Source: Helicobacter himalayensis
GTDB taxonomy: Bacteria; Campylobacterota; Campylobacteria; Campylobacterales; Helicobacteraceae
Reading direction: 5' to 3'
Length of the DNA stretch: 64,000 bases
Assembly: GCF_001602095.1 (NCBI RefSeq)
Contig: NZ_CP014991.1
Location: 434,001 to 498,000 of the forward strand
Each line of letters begins with the position of its first letter. Position 1 is the stretch's first letter. A program made the position numbers and the translations under genes. The notes beneath the pieces are model-generated. The model did not search any database and was not told where the DNA came from. It saw nothing but the letters and a program-made list of their open reading frames with translations. This document shows, piece after piece, positions 16,624 to 25,526 of this stretch.

Positions 16624-16645
16624 CTTGCAGGGAAAGCCCTGCAAG
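16624..16645. terminator. Hairpin between convergent tilS and cysK
   Basis: CTTGCAGGG (16624-16632) and CCCTGCAAG (16637-16645) form a perfect 9-bp stem with an AAAG loop. It lies 20 bases after the cysK stop codon. On the minus strand it is followed by CTTACACACTTTATG, only moderately T-rich, so termination is likely but not textbook. Confidence 0.55.
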
Positions 16646-16664
16646 TTGGAGGTAGGTCACAAAT

Positions 16665-17570
16665 TTAAAACCCTGAAAAAAGGTCTGTTGAGAGATAGCG
16701 CTCGGCTGTATCATTAAGCATTGTTAGCACTTTTTTGCCCGGATTTTCTTTTGCGATTGCTTCGGCGATTGCGACATTGCCACCGCTTGAAATCCCTACC
16801 ATCACGCCAATGCTACCAAGCTTTTTTGCCATAGCGATTGCCACATCATTTTCCACGCAAATAATAGAATCCATAATATCTTTATTAAGCGTTTTTGGGA
16901 TAAAGTTCGCCCCAATGCCTTGAATCTTGTGCGGTCCTGCCTGTCCTTGTGAGATGAGAGGCGACGCCGCTGGCTCTACGCCTATGATTTTAATATGCGG
17001 GATTTCTTTTTTTAGCACCTCACCCACACCGCTAATTGTCCCACCTGTGCCAAATCCAGCCACAAAAAAATCTAAATCTTTCCCAAAAGATTCCAAAATC
17101 TCTTTGGCTGTGCCGAGCTTATGAGAAAGTGGGTTTGCAGGATTTTCAAACTGGCTTGGCATAAAGGAGTTTGGCGTGGATTCTAGCAATTCTAGCGATT
17201 TATTAAGTGCGCCTTTCATTCCCTCGCTTGCTGGTGTAAGCACGAGCTGTGCGCCAAAAAAGCTCATCATCTTGCGGCGCTCTATACTCATAGATTCTGG
17301 CATTGTGATGATGATTTTTAGCCCTAAATCCGCGCAAATCATCGCAAGTGCGATACCCATATTCCCGCTGGTGCATTCTATGATGGTTGTGTCTTTGTTG
17401 ATTTTGCCCTCTTCCATTCCGTGCTTAATCATACTATATGCTGGGCGATCCTTGACAGAATGGCTTGGATTGAGAAATTCGCATTTACCATATACATTTT
17501 CGTGAATGCCTGCAAGGCGCACTATTGGGGTATTTCCTATAATATCACTTATGCTGTTGTAAATTTTCAT
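16665..17570 (-). CDS. cysK: Cysteine synthase (O-acetylserine sulfhydrylase family)
   Basis: A fold-type II PLP enzyme of 301 residues. The PLP Lys is in NPSHSVKDRPAY, the Asn loop in ECTSGNMGIALAM, the phosphate-binding loop in GFGTGGTISGVGEVL, and the substrate Ser loop in GISSGGNVAIAEAI. It should make cysteine from O-acetylserine and sulfide in the cytosol. The family also contains cystathionine beta-synthases, but the short length without a regulatory domain favours cysteine synthase. No serine acetyltransferase gene is nearby. It is transcribed alone, with a hairpin downstream. Confidence 0.92.
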   Translation of the reverse strand: MKIYNSISDIIGNTPIVRLAGIHENVYGKCEFLNPSHSVKDRPAYSMIKHGMEEGKINKDTTIIECTSGNMGIALAMICADLGLKIIITMPESMSIERRKMMSFFGAQLVLTPASEGMKGALNKSLELLESTPNSFMPSQFENPANPLSHKLGTAKEILESFGKDLDFFVAGFGTGGTISGVGEVLKKEIPHIKIIGVEPAASPLISQGQAGPHKIQGIGANFIPKTLNKDIMDSIICVENDVAIAMAKKLGSIGVMVGISSGGNVAIAEAIAKENPGKKVLTMLNDTAERYLSTDLFSGF

Positions 17571-17749
17571 TGTGTTGCCTTTTTTGAAGTTTTAGCTCAC
17601 CTTTGGCTTGCTCTCTTTGCAAAGAAGCCTCAATGCGAGGGTTAGCATTGTAACAAGCCCATACTTAATAAGTCAAGTTTTATCGCTTTTCTTGTTGAGA
17701 AGGTTTAGAATCTAAAACTACCAAATCGCGTTGCAGAATCTTAGATTCC

Positions 17750-17832
17750 AATCAACCACAAAAACGTCAAGCCCGCGCGCAAGCAGAGCCAAATCTGGAT
17801 TCGCTCCTGCGAGGTAATACAAATTGATGAAA
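17750..17832 (+). repeat. Dispersed ~80-bp repeat, divergent copy
   Basis: ATCAACCACAAAAACGTC, CCGCGCGCAAGCAGAGCC, a GGATTCGCTCC segment and GAGGTAATACAAATTGATGA. It is preceded from about 17713 by CTAAAACTACCAAATCGCGT and TGCAGAATCTTAGATTCC, closely matching the lead-in of the copy at 11266. It sits in the 378-base gap between cysK and pflB, which contains repeats only and no gene. Confidence 0.7.
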
Positions 17833-17841
17833 TCTAAAAAA

Positions 17842-17946
17842 CCGAGATATTTCGCTTCGCTCAATACGACAAGGGCTATGCCTCAATACGACAAGGCGAT
17901 TGTCATTCTGAGGGTTTTATGCCCGAAGAATCTCTTAAAGAATCTA
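17842..17946 (-). repeat. Second copy cluster of the GTCATATTGAG/GTCATTCTGAG repeat family
   Basis: Two minus-oriented units (reading GTCGTATTGAGCGAAGCGAA and GTCGTATTGAGGCATAGCCC) are followed by a plus-oriented unit at 17899-17944 (GTCATTCTGAGGGTTTTATG, then CCCGAAGAATCTCTTAAAG). The plus unit is nearly the reverse complement of 5833-5876. It reaches the pflB stop codon and may act in transcript termination. Confidence 0.7.
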
Positions 17947-17948
17947 AA

Positions 17949-20390
17949 TTACTCTACCAACTTTTGCGTATTAATATCAAAGTCAAAATATTCTGACATA
18001 AAATCAGAGTTGCTTATCTTTTCGTAATGATCTGCCGCAGCTTTGAAATTTTTATTTTCTTGGTAAAGCAAGGCAAGGGCAAATTTTGCTTCTAAATTTG
18101 TTACAGATTCTAACTTTGAAATTTGCAAAAGTGCCACGGCGTTTTCGTGTTTGTCCGCACCAAGTGCCGCCACCGCGCCCAAAAATCGCGTATGCGCGTC
18201 ATCTTCTTTCAAATCATCAATAAGCGTGTTGTAATACACAAATGCCTTTTCAAAATTACCATTGTAAATATTTAAAAGTCCTAGCAGTTGTAAAATGCCA
18301 GCCGGATTCTCATTCTCGCTTAAAAGTTTATGCTCTAACTCTGGCTCAAGGCTTGAGAGTGTGCCGGTGATAAAGCCCACATACACAAATAATTCCCTTG
18401 CAAGCGTTGGTCCAAAATAAATGCTTGCTTTGTCAAGATTCTTTTTTGAAAGATTTGCATTTAGCTCTAGCGCGATACTTTGCAAATCTTTTTTATGGAA
18501 TCTCGCAAGCTCATACATAATATTTGACACCACATCGCGCGGGTAGAGTTCTTGCAGATTCTTAAAAGATTGCATAGCAAAGGTTGGGTTATTTTGTGCT
18601 ATTGCATATACACTTTGCAAGGCATAATAAATTGGCAATTTTTGCTTACTTTCCTCAATCCAGCTAAAATCATCAATTGGCACATTATTAAGATAGCGTA
18701 ATAAAGAAAGCAAAAACATCTCTTTTGTTTTATCTTCAAACCCAATATCTATAAAGTCCGCTCGTATCGAGCTTAAGATTCTATCAGTATTCCTATAAGT
18801 GAGCTTGCCAGCAATCACCGCAAAAAGCCCGGATAAAATATCGCTTGTGTCCAAATGATAAGCGCGCAAAAAATGCGTATAAGCATTGTCATAATCCCCA
18901 AATTGCGCAGACAACACACCCAAATTGTAATGTAAAATTGAGTGGTTTGGATACATCGCAACAGCTTTTTGCATATATTCTCTAGCTTTTCTTAAATTAT
19001 TTTTATACGCCTCTTTTAAGCCCAAAACAATATTTTGATTCACCTTTGCAATCCCACTTCCTTCACCTAAGCCACTTTTAGCAAGTTCGATATTTTGAAT
19101 CTTTGCATTTATCCCGCCATCTCTAATTGCCTCTAGCGCTTCTTTAGCGTCAAACACACGCAGTGGTGCATAAAAATATAAAATCTTAAAACTTAGAATT
19201 TGCTGGTGCTCAAACTTGCGATTCCAAAAATTTTCCTGCGCAATATTGACATCAAACAAATCTTCTTTTAACTTTATGCGAATAGGATAAGTCTCTAGCT
19301 TTGGATTATATTCATCTTCGCGCATAAAGCGATTAAGAATGGTCGCGCTTTCTTTAAAATTCCCAAGCTTGATTTCAATAAGTTGCAAGGCAGCAAGTGC
19401 ATCTGGATCTTTTGGAAAATAAGAGAGATATTCATAAATGTAAGAGCGCGCCTTGTCATACTCGCCAAGCCGTGCGTGCAAAAGTGCGATTGCAAGATTA
19501 TCTTTTTTTGAAGGTGTTTTTTTTAGCGTATTGAGCGCGTTAAAATCATCATTGAAAAGCAAAAAAGTGCGCGCAGCGATTTTATTGTTTTGAGTTTGAT
19601 AGAGTTTAGAATTTGGGTGCAAAAGTGGAGAGAGAGATTCAAAATAAAAGCCCTTGTAAGTGTTAAGAAGCGCATAAACATAAGAGTAAAGCGGTTGCTT
19701 GCTCGCATCATACAAATGCGAAGCACTTAAGCCAAGATAATATTGTGAGAGGGCAATATCTCCTAATTTATATGCCGCATAGGCTGCATTAAGTGCGCTT
19801 ACAGAGATATCTTCGCCAGCATTGATAGCATTGTCAAATGACGCGATAGCTTGTTTATATTGCCCTTCTTTGAGCTTGATTACGCCTAGATTGTAGCTTG
19901 CGAGTGATTGAGAAAAGATTGAGATATATTCAAACAAATCAAGCGCTTGCATTTTATCGCCTTGCTCATACAAGAGATTTGCTTTTTTTATCATTTCGTC
20001 TAATGCGTCATTATCGATATTTCCAGCTCTACTAAGGGCTTGGACGATGGGTGGCGTTTGGATTTTTTTAGGTGGTAGGATTTTAACCTCTTCTTCTTGT
20101 GGTGCTGGAGCTTTAAGCGCAAACACTAATCCAAGCACGATAATCATCACCACGCATACCACAATACCTATAATAATAAAAAATGTTTTTTTGTTTTGCT
20201 TAGGATTTTTTAAAGACGCGGGTAGGGATTTGATACACGCAAGCAAGGATTCTAACTTAATCTTAAAACTACCCTCTTTTTGCGCGTTTCCTTGCTCGCT
20301 CTCTTGTGCATTTTCCCGCGTGGCATTAGATTCAGTTTGAGAATCTCTCTTTGGGTCATTTAAATCTACTTCTTGCAAATCATCTGCCAT
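17949..20390 (-). CDS. pflB: Flagellar motor scaffold protein PflB
   Basis: An 813-residue protein with a charged cytoplasmic N-terminus, one membrane helix (about residues 69-92, IIGIVVCVVMIIVLGLV) and a large periplasmic part made of TPR-like helical repeats, such as ASYNLGVIKLKEGQYKQAIA and HYNLGVLSAQFGDYDNAYTH. Size, topology and position directly after serS match C. jejuni pflB and its H. pylori counterpart. PflB forms a periplasmic disk with PflA that holds the MotAB stators at a wide radius in the high-torque motor. It follows serS by 12 bases on the same transcript. The alternative, a generic TPR protein, is unlikely given the synteny. Confidence 0.85.
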   Translation of the reverse strand: MADDLQEVDLNDPKRDSQTESNATRENAQESEQGNAQKEGSFKIKLESLLACIKSLPASLKNPKQNKKTFFIIIGIVVCVVMIIVLGLVFALKAPAPQEEEVKILPPKKIQTPPIVQALSRAGNIDNDALDEMIKKANLLYEQGDKMQALDLFEYISIFSQSLASYNLGVIKLKEGQYKQAIASFDNAINAGEDISVSALNAAYAAYKLGDIALSQYYLGLSASHLYDASKQPLYSYVYALLNTYKGFYFESLSPLLHPNSKLYQTQNNKIAARTFLLFNDDFNALNTLKKTPSKKDNLAIALLHARLGEYDKARSYIYEYLSYFPKDPDALAALQLIEIKLGNFKESATILNRFMREDEYNPKLETYPIRIKLKEDLFDVNIAQENFWNRKFEHQQILSFKILYFYAPLRVFDAKEALEAIRDGGINAKIQNIELAKSGLGEGSGIAKVNQNIVLGLKEAYKNNLRKAREYMQKAVAMYPNHSILHYNLGVLSAQFGDYDNAYTHFLRAYHLDTSDILSGLFAVIAGKLTYRNTDRILSSIRADFIDIGFEDKTKEMFLLSLLRYLNNVPIDDFSWIEESKQKLPIYYALQSVYAIAQNNPTFAMQSFKNLQELYPRDVVSNIMYELARFHKKDLQSIALELNANLSKKNLDKASIYFGPTLARELFVYVGFITGTLSSLEPELEHKLLSENENPAGILQLLGLLNIYNGNFEKAFVYYNTLIDDLKEDDAHTRFLGAVAALGADKHENAVALLQISKLESVTNLEAKFALALLYQENKNFKAAADHYEKISNSDFMSEYFDFDINTQKLVE

Positions 20391-20402
20391 AGCGCGCCAC
20401 TA

Positions 20403-21686
20403 TTAAAGGTATTTTTGAAGTGTTTGCGGGATTTCGATACTCCCATCTTTATTTTGGTAATTTTCCATAATTGCAATAAGCGTGCGCCCAACCGCAAGAG
20501 ATGAGCCATTGAGTGTATGGACGAGGAGATTTTTTTTCTCATCTTTGTAGCGGATTTTTGCGCGTCTTGCTTGAAAATCGCGTGTGTTTGAAATCGAACT
20601 TATCTCACGATAGCATTTTTGCCCCGGAAGCCACACTTCTATATCAATCGTATTGCTTGCGCTAAAGCCTAAATCCCCGCCACAAAGCTGCATAAAGCGA
20701 TGAGGCAAGCCTAATTCTTGCAAGATTCCACTTGCAGTTTGAAGCATTTTTTCTTGCATAAAATCGCTTTGTTCAGGCGTTGTGATTGCCACAAGCTCGA
20801 CTTTGTCAAATTGATGCTGGCGAATCATTCCGCGTGTATCTTTGCCTGCGCTTCCAGCCTCTTTGCGAAAGCAAGGCGTTTGCGCGGTAAGCATTATGGG
20901 AAGCTCGGATTTTGGGATAATAGTGTCATTGTAAAGATTTGTCAGCGTGATTTCAGAAGTTGAAATAAGATACAATTCGTGCGCTTGCAAATTCGCAGAA
21001 TCTAGCCCCTCAAAGTCTTGGTTGCCAATTTTAAACATATCAGATTCAAACTTTGGAAGCTGTCCTGTGCCAAAAAGGCAGTTTTTATTCACAATCACAG
21101 GCGTTACCACCGCTTCAAAACCCGCTTTTTGATTGTAATCAAGCATAAAATTTATAAGCGCGCGATTGAGCCTCGCACCCATTCCACGCAATACGCTAAA
21201 GCGGCTTTTTGCTAGCTTCACGCCTGCTTCAAAATCTATCCAGCCATTTTTATTTGCTAGCTCCCAATGCTCCTTTGGCTCAAAATCAAATACCCTCGGC
21301 TCTAGGATTTTTTTTATTTCTCTGTTATCGCTCTCGTCCTCGCCCTCTGGCGTTTTGCTATCTGGCAAATTTGGGATTGTGTAGCTTATCTTTGTAAGCG
21401 CAGATTCTGTTTTTTCAAGCTTTTTTTGCGCCTCTTGCATTTCTTGTTTATTAGAATCTAGCTTTGCTTTAAGCTCATCTATATCTTTATTTTGTGCGCG
21501 CAAGGTGGCAAACTCTTTTGACGCGCTATTTTTAAACGCTTGCAATTCTTCTAGTTTTTGCTTTTGGGCTTTATACTCACAAGCAATGCTAAAAAGCTCT
21601 TGCAGCAGCTCTTTGCTCACTTTTTTAACCTGCAACTTTTGCGCCACAAATTCAAAATTATTTAAAAGCAATTTTGTATCTATCAT
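20403..21686 (-). CDS. serS: Seryl-tRNA synthetase
   Basis: A class II synthetase of 427 residues that charges tRNA-Ser and, in selenoprotein users, also tRNA-Sec. An N-terminal antiparallel coiled coil (about residues 25-105) precedes the catalytic domain. Motif 2 is visible in [20 protein letters not shown] and motif 3 in [19 protein letters not shown]. Serylation of tRNA-Sec is the first step used by SelA, encoded at 60990-62453. pflB follows in the same direction. The divergent gap before tatB (21687-21825) is AT-rich and presumably holds both promoters. Confidence 0.97.
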   Translation of the reverse strand: MIDTKLLLNNFEFVAQKLQVKKVSKELLQELFSIACEYKAQKQKLEELQAFKNSASKEFATLRAQNKDIDELKAKLDSNKQEMQEAQKKLEKTESALTKISYTIPNLPDSKTPEGEDESDNREIKKILEPRVFDFEPKEHWELANKNGWIDFEAGVKLAKSRFSVLRGMGARLNRALINFMLDYNQKAGFEAVVTPVIVNKNCLFGTGQLPKFESDMFKIGNQDFEGLDSANLQAHELYLISTSEITLTNLYNDTIIPKSELPIMLTAQTPCFRKEAGSAGKDTRGMIRQHQFDKVELVAITTPEQSDFMQEKMLQTASGILQELGLPHRFMQLCGGDLGFSASNTIDIEVWLPGQKCYREISSISNTRDFQARRAKIRYKDEKKNLLVHTLNGSSLAVGRTLIAIMENYQNKDGSIEIPQTLQKYL

Positions 21687-21825
21687 TGAAGATTCTCCAT
21701 AAGCTAGACATTTGTCTAAGATTATGAAATCTTAAGCATTTTTTATTCCGATTAAAATTTTTGTTTAAATTAATCATTTTTACACTAAAATTGCGCGTTT
21801 GATACACATAAAGATAAGGTTTGCA

Positions 21826-22356
21826 ATGTTTGGCGTAGGCATTTTTGAGATTCTTGTCATTTTGATAGTGGCGATTATTTTTTTAGGACCAGATAAACTA
21901 CCCCAAGCAGCCGTGGATATTGCTAAATTTATGCGTGCGCTTAGAAAAACCATCAATGATGCAAAAGAAACCTTTGACAATGAAGTGCGCCTAAGCGAGC
22001 TTAAAAAAGAAGCGCTTTCTTACAAGGAAACACTGACAAAAGACATCACGCAAAGTATGGATTCTCTAACCTCCATACCAAAAGACATCACAAATGAAAT
22101 CACCAAAAGCCTAGATGAGACGGATTCTGACACATCAAAAAATACAGAATCTATACAGGCACAAAATGGCGAAATCCAAAAAAGCCCAGAAACTTTGGCG
22201 TTAGAAAGCCTTAATTTCCAAAGTGAAGCCATTGATAAGGAAATCGCTGAACTCAATCAAAAGGCTTTGCAAGAAAATGAACAAAATGAAACAAACTACA
22301 CACATAACGAGAAATTAGCAGCGCAAAACACACAAGATTCTAAAAACAAGGCTTAG
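21826..22356 (+). CDS. tatB: Sec-independent translocase subunit TatB
   Basis: The 176-residue protein starts FGVGIFEILVILIVAIIFLG with one membrane helix, the Gly hinge and FLGPDKLPQ, then an amphipathic helix and a long charged tail. The polar Glu in the helix and the long tail favour TatB over TatA. TatB binds twin-arginine precursors together with TatC in the inner membrane. The ATG at 21826 is used because an upstream ATG at 21799 would add nine residues before the Tat signature. tatC starts 2 bases after the stop. tatA is not in the window. Confidence 0.93.
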   Translation: MFGVGIFEILVILIVAIIFLGPDKLPQAAVDIAKFMRALRKTINDAKETFDNEVRLSELKKEALSYKETLTKDITQSMDSLTSIPKDITNEITKSLDETDSDTSKNTESIQAQNGEIQKSPETLALESLNFQSEAIDKEIAELNQKALQENEQNETNYTHNEKLAAQNTQDSKNKA

Positions 22357-22358
22357 TA

Positions 22359-23114
22359 ATGTTTGAAGATTTAAAACCACATTTGCAGGATTTACGCAAG
22401 CGACTTATTATCTCGACACTTACGTTGCTTGTGGCTTTTGGCGCGTGCTTTAGCTTTTGGGAATTGCTCTTTGACTTTGTTGCAGCACCTATGAATAAGG
22501 CACTAAGCAACGACACTATAAACGCGCACCTTGCCACACTTAGCGTGTTAGAGGGTGTGTTTGTTGCATTGAAAGTCGCGTTTTTTGCCGCACTTGTGGT
22601 GTCAATGCCGGTTATTTTTTGGCAATTTTGGCTTTTTGTCGCGCCCGGACTTTATAAGCACGAGAAAAAAATCGTCCTGCCATTTGTGGGCTTTGCAAGT
22701 GCGATGTTTTTCGTGGGTGTGGCGTTTGCGTATTATCTCGTGTTGCCTGTGGTGATTGAGAATGTCCTGCTTTTTGGGAATGATAAGTTTGAGGGAAGCA
22801 TTAGCGCGGATAATTATGTGATGTTTTTTACAAGGCTAGTTATCGGCTTTGGCATTACCTTTGAGCTACCGGTGCTTAGCTATTTTCTCGCGCGCGTTGG
22901 AATGATCACAGACCAATCGATGAAGAATTTTTTTAAATATGCGGTGGTGATTATTTTTGTCATAGCAGCACTTATCACGCCACCAGATGTGATTTCACAG
23001 ATTTTTTTAGCAATTCCACTTATCGGGCTGTATGGTGTTTCAATCCTCATTGCAAAAATGGTAAATCCCGCAAAGGAGCAGGATTTAGAGCAAGACTTAG
23101 AAGAAGAAAATTAA
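22359..23114 (+). CDS. tatC: Sec-independent translocase subunit TatC
   Basis: A 251-residue integral membrane protein with six predicted helices. It begins HLQDLRKRLIISTLTLLVAF, the conserved cytoplasmic start of TatC, and contains FGITFELPVLSYFLARVGM with the Glu used in signal-peptide recognition, and ALITPPDVISQIFLAIPL near the end. TatC recognises twin-arginine signal peptides of folded cofactor proteins such as hydrogenases and formate dehydrogenase. It lies between tatB and queA in one operon, as in H. pylori. Confidence 0.97.
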   Translation: MFEDLKPHLQDLRKRLIISTLTLLVAFGACFSFWELLFDFVAAPMNKALSNDTINAHLATLSVLEGVFVALKVAFFAALVVSMPVIFWQFWLFVAPGLYKHEKKIVLPFVGFASAMFFVGVAFAYYLVLPVVIENVLLFGNDKFEGSISADNYVMFFTRLVIGFGITFELPVLSYFLARVGMITDQSMKNFFKYAVVIIFVIAALITPPDVISQIFLAIPLIGLYGVSILIAKMVNPAKEQDLEQDLEEEN

Positions 23115-23120
23115 GATTCT

Positions 23121-24260
23121 ATGCAAGAGCCAAGCCAAAGAGATTTTTTTTTAAAATCTTATGATTATGATTTGCCAAAAGAGCTTATCGCCTATGCGCC
23201 CACAACGCCAAGAAGTGCGGGAAAGCTCCTTGTGTATAAAAGGGTGCAAAAAAGTATTGAACATTTTTATTTTAGCGATTTTTGCGACATTATTCCGCGT
23301 GAAAGTATCCTTGTGTGTAATGATACAAAAGTGCTTAAGGCGCGCCTTTTTGGGCGTAAAAAAAGTGAAAGATTTCAAAGTGAAAATTCTAAATTATACG
23401 AAATCTTTTTTCACAAGCCCTTAGAATCTGGTGATTGTAAAACATTAGATTCTAAAGAGTTGGATTCTTTCCATTCCTCTGCGCCCAATAAATCTACACC
23501 TACACGCTTTTTAGTCCAAACACGTGGGAAGATTAGGTGTGGGGATTGCATTGTGCTAGATTCTGGAGTGCAGGTGCGAATTTGTGAGATTCTCTCTAAT
23601 GGCTTGCGCGTGGTGGAATTTCAAGATTCTAATGGGAAAATTTTAGATTTTTCTCAAGTTTTAGAGCTTTTAGAAAATCACGGCTCTATGCCCCTGCCGC
23701 CTTATATTAAGCGCGGAGCAAACGCCCAAGATGAGCGCGATTATCAAAGTGTGTTTGCAAAGTATGCGGGCGCTGTGGCTGCACCTACGGCGAGTCTGCA
23801 TTTTAGCGCACAGGATTTTAGCGCGCTACAAAAGCACTATCAAACCTGCTTTGTGACGCTACACATAGGCGCTGGGACATTTCAAGGTGTGGAGAGCGAA
23901 GATATTAGAGCACATACAATGCATTCAGAATCTTTTTTTATCTCACCGCAAAGTGAGGAAATCCTGCAAAAACATTTGAATGATGGCGCACTCCTTTGTA
24001 TCGGCACAACTGCCGCGCGTGTGGTGGAAACATACGCAAGAGGGGCTAAAAATAGCGGCGAATGCGAACTTTTTTTGCATCCGCATAATCCACCGTGTGC
24101 AAAATTTGGGCTTTTGACAAACTTCCACCTTCCAAAATCCACACTTTTAATGTTTGTAAGCGCGCTCATTGGGCGAGAAGAGACTTTGCGCGTTTATGAG
24201 GAGGCAAAAAAGACGGGCTATAAATTCTACTCTTTTGGCGATGGAATGTTAATCTTATGA
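23121..24260 (+). CDS. queA: S-adenosylmethionine:tRNA ribosyltransferase-isomerase
   Basis: QueA transfers the ribosyl part of SAM to preQ1 in tRNA to form epoxyqueuosine. Signatures are LVCNDTKVLKARLFGRK, LENHGSMPLPPYIKR, GAVAAPTASLHFS and TLHIGAGTFQGV. At 379 residues it is somewhat long because of an inserted polar linker (about residues 107-133, containing LDSKELDSFHSS). A T9 run (23144-23152) falls at codons 8-11 and could be prone to slippage. The stop overlaps the rsmG start by 4 bases. Confidence 0.96.
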   Translation: MQEPSQRDFFLKSYDYDLPKELIAYAPTTPRSAGKLLVYKRVQKSIEHFYFSDFCDIIPRESILVCNDTKVLKARLFGRKKSERFQSENSKLYEIFFHKPLESGDCKTLDSKELDSFHSSAPNKSTPTRFLVQTRGKIRCGDCIVLDSGVQVRICEILSNGLRVVEFQDSNGKILDFSQVLELLENHGSMPLPPYIKRGANAQDERDYQSVFAKYAGAVAAPTASLHFSAQDFSALQKHYQTCFVTLHIGAGTFQGVESEDIRAHTMHSESFFISPQSEEILQKHLNDGALLCIGTTAARVVETYARGAKNSGECELFLHPHNPPCAKFGLLTNFHLPKSTLLMFVSALIGREETLRVYEEAKKTGYKFYSFGDGMLIL

Positions 24261-24886
24261 ATCTGAAAAATCCTCAAACGAGAGACTTAAACGCACTTTT
24301 GTGCGAAAATAAAATAATGTTAGATTCTGCGCAAATAGCGCGTTTGGAATCTTTTGCAGCACTTCTTTTGCATTGGAATAAAACGCATAATCTTAGCGGA
24401 GCGCGCACAATGGAGGGAATGCACGAAAATATTGTGGATTCTTTGTATCCTTTGTGTTTTTTGCAAACCTTTGAAAATGTGCTTGATATAGGCAGTGGTG
24501 GAGGGTTTCCGGCGATTCCTCTAAGCATTGCGCGCCAAAATGCGACTTTTATCCTCCTTGAGCCACGCGCGAAACGTTTTTCATTTTTGCAAAATGTGAT
24601 TTGTGAGCTAGGGCTTAAAAATGTGAATGTGTATAAAGCACGCTTAGAATCTCTTGCTTCCCCACTGCAAGTTGATTTAATCACTTCACGCGCGGTGATG
24701 CCAGCCTCAAAACTCATAAAAATATCGCGTACCTTTTTGCGCGAAAATGGCTATTTTTTGCTTTTCAAAGGTTCAAATTTCAAGCGAGAAATGCCAAATG
24801 CAAGCCAAAATGAGTGTTTTACAAGAAATGATAGAATCTACTTTTACGCAAAAAATTCTTTTGATGTTGTAAGGAGTGAGAAGTGA
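24257..24886 (+). CDS. rsmG: 16S rRNA (guanine527-N7)-methyltransferase
   Basis: A SAM-dependent methyltransferase of 209 residues with motif I VLDIGSGGGFPAIPLSI and the later segment DLITSRAVMPASKLI, both typical of RsmG/GidB. It methylates G527 of 16S rRNA; loss of such enzymes gives low-level streptomycin resistance in other bacteria. ATGA overlaps join it to queA upstream and to the 77-residue gene downstream, so translation is coupled through the three genes. Confidence 0.95.
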   Translation: MNLKNPQTRDLNALLCENKIMLDSAQIARLESFAALLLHWNKTHNLSGARTMEGMHENIVDSLYPLCFLQTFENVLDIGSGGGFPAIPLSIARQNATFILLEPRAKRFSFLQNVICELGLKNVNVYKARLESLASPLQVDLITSRAVMPASKLIKISRTFLRENGYFLLFKGSNFKREMPNASQNECFTRNDRIYFYAKNSFDVVRSEK

Positions 24887-25116
24887 AGTATTTGTTAGTT
24901 TTAGTCGGTGTTGTGGCGTTTGTGTGGTTTGTGCTCTTACGCCCAAGGCTTAAAAAAACATCAAGTATTGGAGAATCTAAGCGTGAAGATTCTAAAAGAC
25001 TGCAAGGTGAAACAATGGTGGAATGCGCGCTGTGTGGAAGTTTTGTCTCACAAAATGATGCGTTGCAAAGAGGCGGGGTTTTTTACTGCTCGCAAGAATG
25101 CTTGCAAAAGGTGTAA
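24883..25116 (+). CDS. PP0621-family small membrane-anchored Cys-cluster protein
   Basis: This 77-residue protein has an N-terminal membrane helix (KYLLVLVGVVAFVWFVLL, about residues 2-20) and a cytoplasmic segment with CALCGSFVSQNDAL followed by GVFYCSQECLQKV. The CxxC and CxxxC clusters suggest a small zinc-binding fold. This matches the PP0621 family, which has no known function. It overlaps rsmG by 4 bases and sits in the same place as a small gene after rsmG in H. pylori. Confidence 0.8.
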   Translation: MKYLLVLVGVVAFVWFVLLRPRLKKTSSIGESKREDSKRLQGETMVECALCGSFVSQNDALQRGGVFYCSQECLQKV

Positions 25117-25117
25117 A

Positions 25118-25495
25118 ATGCTAATTTTTGGACATTCACATATCACAATGCCCCATTTTAGGCGCGTGGAAAATATTCAATCTATCCAAACAAGCCCAAA
25201 TGATAGTATCGTGTGGTTTAGACATAATGAAAATTTTGCGCTCTTAAAGCATTGCAAAGAATTTGAGATTCCCTGTGCTGTGATGGTGGAAAATATGATT
25301 GATTTTATGCTATGTGCGCACTTTAGCCCGCGCTTTTTGTTGGTGGATTCTCACGCGCAGGAATATCAAAAAATCATCGATACTTATTTGCTAGATTCTA
25401 AACTTTTATGCGTGGTTGAAGACTTGAGCGAGATAAAATCCCTCGCTCCTTATGGCATTGATGGTGTGATAACAAAGGCATATTTGGAGCTGTGA
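25118..25495 (+). CDS. Conserved hypothetical protein (125 residues)
   Basis: I do not recognise a characterised family. The protein starts MLIFGHSHITMPHFRRVENI one base after the stop of the PP0621-type gene, which suggests coupled translation. It contains alternating alpha/beta segments without a signal peptide or membrane helix (RFLLVDSHAQEYQKIIDTYL; GIDGVITKAYLEL). Position after the rsmG/PP0621 pair parallels a hypothetical gene in H. pylori. The ATG at 25118 is preferred over a far longer frame beginning at 24908, because that frame overlaps the whole PP0621-type gene. Confidence 0.75.
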   Translation: MLIFGHSHITMPHFRRVENIQSIQTSPNDSIVWFRHNENFALLKHCKEFEIPCAVMVENMIDFMLCAHFSPRFLLVDSHAQEYQKIIDTYLLDSKLLCVVEDLSEIKSLAPYGIDGVITKAYLEL

Positions 25496-25507
25496 TTTTT
25501 AATCATC

Positions 25508-25526
25508 TTGCTAGAAAAGCAATTTT
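25508..25526 (+). terminator. Weak hairpin ending the tat operon
   Basis: TTGCT (25508-25512) and AGCAA (25518-25522) form a 5-bp stem followed by TTTT. It lies between the converging 125-residue gene and ftsI and touches the ftsI stop. The stem is short. Confidence 0.35.

Noticed and set aside
24908-25117. N-terminal extension of the 125-residue protein
   Set aside because: It overlaps nearly all of the PP0621-type gene in another frame, and the resulting protein start looks like a shadow translation.
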